Source: Ignavibacteria bacterium
Lineage (GTDB): Bacteria; Bacteroidota; Ignavibacteria; Kapaibacteriales; UBA4661
Direction of reading: 5' to 3'
NCBI GenBank assembly: GCA_013298375.1
Contig: JAAFHM010000194.1
Span: forward strand, 1-7,779
DNA length: 7,779 nt
A model generated the notes under the pieces. The model ran no database searches. It had not been told where the DNA came from and was given only the letters and a program-made list of their open reading frames with translations. Below are positions 6,695-7,779 of the stretch, piece after piece; the first letter of the stretch is position 1; the number at the start of each line of letters is the position of its first letter. Made by a program: the position numbers and the translations under genes.

Positions 6695-6784
6695 GACGGC
6701 GAAGAAGCCGCCGAATGGCGCGGTTCGTTGCCCACAAATGTAGAACGAGAAGGGGTTACCCTGCCTAACGGCTTCTTCGCTGTC
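6695..6784. repeat. 16-bp inverted repeat upstream of tssE
   Basis: GACGGCGAAGAAGCCG (6695-6710) is matched by CGGCTTCTTCGCTGTC (6769-6784), a 16-bp pairing with a single G-T, enclosing 58 bases. A third, degenerate copy, GACTTCTTCGCCATC, lies at 6809-6823 inside the 3' end of the 58-residue gene. Between the arms there is a small AGGG-GTTA-CCCT hairpin. No start codon with a convincing gene is seen in this 219-base gap. The repeat may form a large stem-loop in RNA or be the remnant of a small mobile repeat. Confidence 0.6.
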
Positions 6785-6799
6785 GGTCTCCAGCACGGT

Positions 6800-6976
6800 T
6801 CAACATGGGACTTCTTCGCCATCAATCTCAACCTGCTCCAAGCGTACTATTTTATGGCGATGGTCTTGCTGTAATCGGCAGTAATATTCAAATAATTTCT
6901 CGCTGCTGCCTTCACATTCCTGCCATATCGTTTGGCGGGCATCCCATATTTCTTGTAGTGTTGGGTCGGTGTTCAT
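6800..6976 (-). CDS. Small 58-residue partner of the PIN toxin (candidate antitoxin)
   Basis: An ATG at 6976 opens a 58-codon frame ending at TGA 6802-6800. It reads MNTDPTLQEIWDARQTIWQE, then SEKLFEYYCRLQQD and HKIVRLEQVEIDGEEVPC. The ATG overlaps the toxin's TGA as ATGA, a sign of translational coupling. Small proteins with this plan (a (D)P-x-L/I-x-E-x-W/V start, a helix, a second helix around F-x-Y-Y/L, then a basic tail) often follow PIN-domain genes of this type in Chlorobiota and cyanobacteria. That comparison is from memory. It has no recognisable DNA-binding domain, so calling it the antitoxin is inference from position. The last codons contain the degenerate third copy of the nearby repeat. 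Being short, it is easily missed by gene finders, and an antisense open frame covers it. Confidence 0.65.
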   Translation of the reverse strand: MNTDPTLQEIWDARQTIWQECEGSSEKLFEYYCRLQQDHRHKIVRLEQVEIDGEEVPC

Positions 6977-7449
6977 GGTGCTACTCCTAAGAGTTCAAGT
7001 GGGGTAATCAGTAGAGGTGTGTACAAACCAAGCATGGAATTGATGCGGTGAATATGCCCAAATTTATTGGCATTTGCTAAATGTTTACAGTTCCACGTCA
7101 GTAAAAAGTGGCATTGATAGAACGATGCAACTGCCAGATGCATAGCATCTCCTAACGCATTTGCCGGCATGATTTTATGCTGCACATATATTTCTGCAAT
7201 CGAAACAATTTCCCGTGTTATTTCGAGAAATTCTATCGGCTCAATAAACGCTAAACAAAAGGTTCGTTTTGGCTCCGGCGTACGAAGTAACTCCCCATAA
7301 ACCGCATCACTACTGAATACTTCGTATTGATGATGCTTGTTTTCCCACCACTGTTGCGTCCAGTTGCGACGCGCAATGGCTTCAGGGCTGGTACGAGTCT
7401 CATGGTAAAAACTCGGTATGCTGGTTTCGATATAGACTTTGGGTTTCAT
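6973..7449 (-). CDS. PIN-domain protein, VapC-like toxin
   Basis: The 158-residue product has the PIN-domain pattern of Mg-dependent ribonucleases. It opens with VYIETSIPSFY (Glu8 in the first acidic position, as in the YxETS subgroup). SDAVYGELLR follows with Asp48 and Glu53, then ALGDAMHLAVAS with Asp101, and FLLTWNCKHLANANK with Asn120 where many PIN proteins have Asp. Size and order fit type II toxin families that cleave RNA, commonly tRNA or rRNA; the target here is unknown. The ATG at 7449 is preferred because the PIN strand begins right there; the open frame extends to 7485 only through a TTG and a hydrophobic run. No antitoxin gene lies upstream. The small gene overlapping its stop codon is the candidate partner. 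A TTG/TACTTTG promoter-like site ends 6 bases before the ATG, which would give a nearly leaderless mRNA. Confidence 0.85.
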   Translation of the reverse strand: MKPKVYIETSIPSFYHETRTSPEAIARRNWTQQWWENKHHQYEVFSSDAVYGELLRTPEPKRTFCLAFIEPIEFLEITREIVSIAEIYVQHKIMPANALGDAMHLAVASFYQCHFLLTWNCKHLANANKFGHIHRINSMLGLYTPLLITPLELLGVAP

Positions 7450-7455
7450 TGCTGA

Positions 7456-7485
7456 CAAAGTAGGGAAAAGCAGGCAGAAAAGCAA
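7456..7485 (-). promoter_or_regulatory. Possible promoter of the toxin operon
   Basis: Read on the minus strand, TTG (7485-7483), 20 bases, then TACTTTG (7462-7456). The -7 element is one base shorter than the TAnnTTTG consensus. Only 6 bases separate it from the toxin ATG, so transcription would begin at or next to the start codon. Confidence 0.35.
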
Positions 7486-7534
7486 ATGCGCTCAAAGCTG
7501 TGTATGAAAATTGCCGCCGTGTAAACATTTCCTA

Positions 7535-7565
7535 TTGTTCTTCTTCGTGATTCTGCGTAATTTCT
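7535..7565 (+). promoter_or_regulatory. Weak promoter candidate for the divergent gene at 7604
   Basis: TTG at 7535-7537, 20 bases, then TAATTTCT at 7558-7565. The spacing is right, but the -7 element misses the final TG of TAnnTTTG. It lies in the 154-base divergent gap between the toxin gene and the plus-strand gene at 7604. Confidence 0.25.
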
Positions 7566-7603
7566 GATGTACCAACAGTATTTCCCACCAACAACCAACA
7601 CCA

Positions 7604-7779
7604 ATGGCTGTACTTCATATTTCCACCCGTAAGAGCGATAATCGCAAGGACGATAACGAGGCACTTGCAATGATTACATCCGCCATAGAGCATGAGATAA
7701 CACGCTTAACCCTATCGCTATCTGCTGCCGATAAACGCTTGGCAGTCTTTGAGCGAGAGTATGATGTTTCTTCCGATAT
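7604..7779 (+). CDS. Small helical protein of unknown function (3' truncated by the window)
   Basis: An ATG at 7604 opens a frame that stays open to the window end, giving 58 residues. The visible part has a short strand-like start (MAVLHISTRKS) and a charged turn. A long predicted helix follows, with an AIEHEITRLTLSL...DKRLAVFEREYDVSS pattern, probably coiled coil. The Ala-Ile-x-x-Glu-Ile-x-Arg-Leu spacing ending in F-E-x-x-Y-x-x-S-S-(D/E) recalls small proteins of about 100 residues that I remember next to TumE-like (DUF6516) genes in accessory toxin-antitoxin pairs. That link is from memory and the partner would lie outside the window. It is divergent from the PIN-toxin gene. Without its C-terminus and neighbour, no function is assigned. 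Confidence 0.6.
   Translation, partial: MAVLHISTRKSDNRKDDNEALAMITSAIEHEITRLTLSLSAADKRLAVFEREYDVSSD

Noticed and set aside
6611..6874. Plus-strand frame of 87 residues
   Set aside because: It runs antisense to the 58-residue gene and across the inverted repeat. It has no recognisable domain or promoter; the minus-strand frame has better protein character and is coupled to the toxin.
7446..7670. Minus-strand frame of 74 residues upstream of the PIN toxin, as a possible upstream antitoxin
   Set aside because: It has an odd Cys/Tyr-rich composition, covers the divergent promoter region and start of the plus-strand gene, and shows no antitoxin pattern.

Overview
The window looks like a chromosomal accessory region of a bacterium from the Bacteroidota/Chlorobiota (FCB) lineage. 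The evidence is indirect. Two well-formed promoters of the TTG-N19/20-TAnnTTTG type (both ending in GTAACTTTG) precede plus-strand genes. The starts I checked lack Shine-Dalgarno sequences. The long AraC-type regulator has the seven-helix membrane domain common in that group. I would not name a genus; Chlorobiota-like is my best guess.

Layout, left to right. (1) Positions 1-725 hold the C-terminal signalling part of a methyl-accepting chemotaxis protein, cut by the window edge. (2) Positions 970-2187 encode a membrane-anchored AraC-family regulator, and 2329-2751 encode a 140-residue DUF4864-like protein; each has its own FCB-type promoter. A strong, near-symmetrical terminator (about 2765-2807) closes the plus-strand block. 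(3) Positions 2885-3065 form a 181-bp non-coding element with 14-bp perfect terminal inverted repeats (GTAA...TTAC) and an exact 8-bp target duplication. This is best explained as an IS66-family MITE. It landed 4 bp beyond the tssG stop codon and carries a terminator-like hairpin. (4) Positions 3078-6580 on the minus strand hold tssE-tssF-tssG, the baseplate-wedge genes of a type VI secretion system, in canonical order with tight spacing. No other T6SS gene lies in the window. (5) Positions 6581-6799 hold a 16-bp inverted repeat and a small hairpin. (6) Positions 6800-7449 on the minus strand hold a PIN-domain toxin followed, with an ATGA overlap, by a 58-residue partner: a likely toxin-antitoxin pair with the toxin first. 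(7) A divergent plus-strand gene begins at 7604 and runs off the end; its N-terminal part resembles small helical proteins found in accessory two-gene modules.

Functionally, the T6SS genes build the contractile-apparatus baseplate (TssE, TssF and TssG, working with TssK outside the window). They sit between a toxin-antitoxin module upstream and a transposon-derived element downstream, as expected of an accessory island. The regulator and the DUF4864 gene form a separate convergent block. The most notable non-gene finding is the IS66-type MITE.
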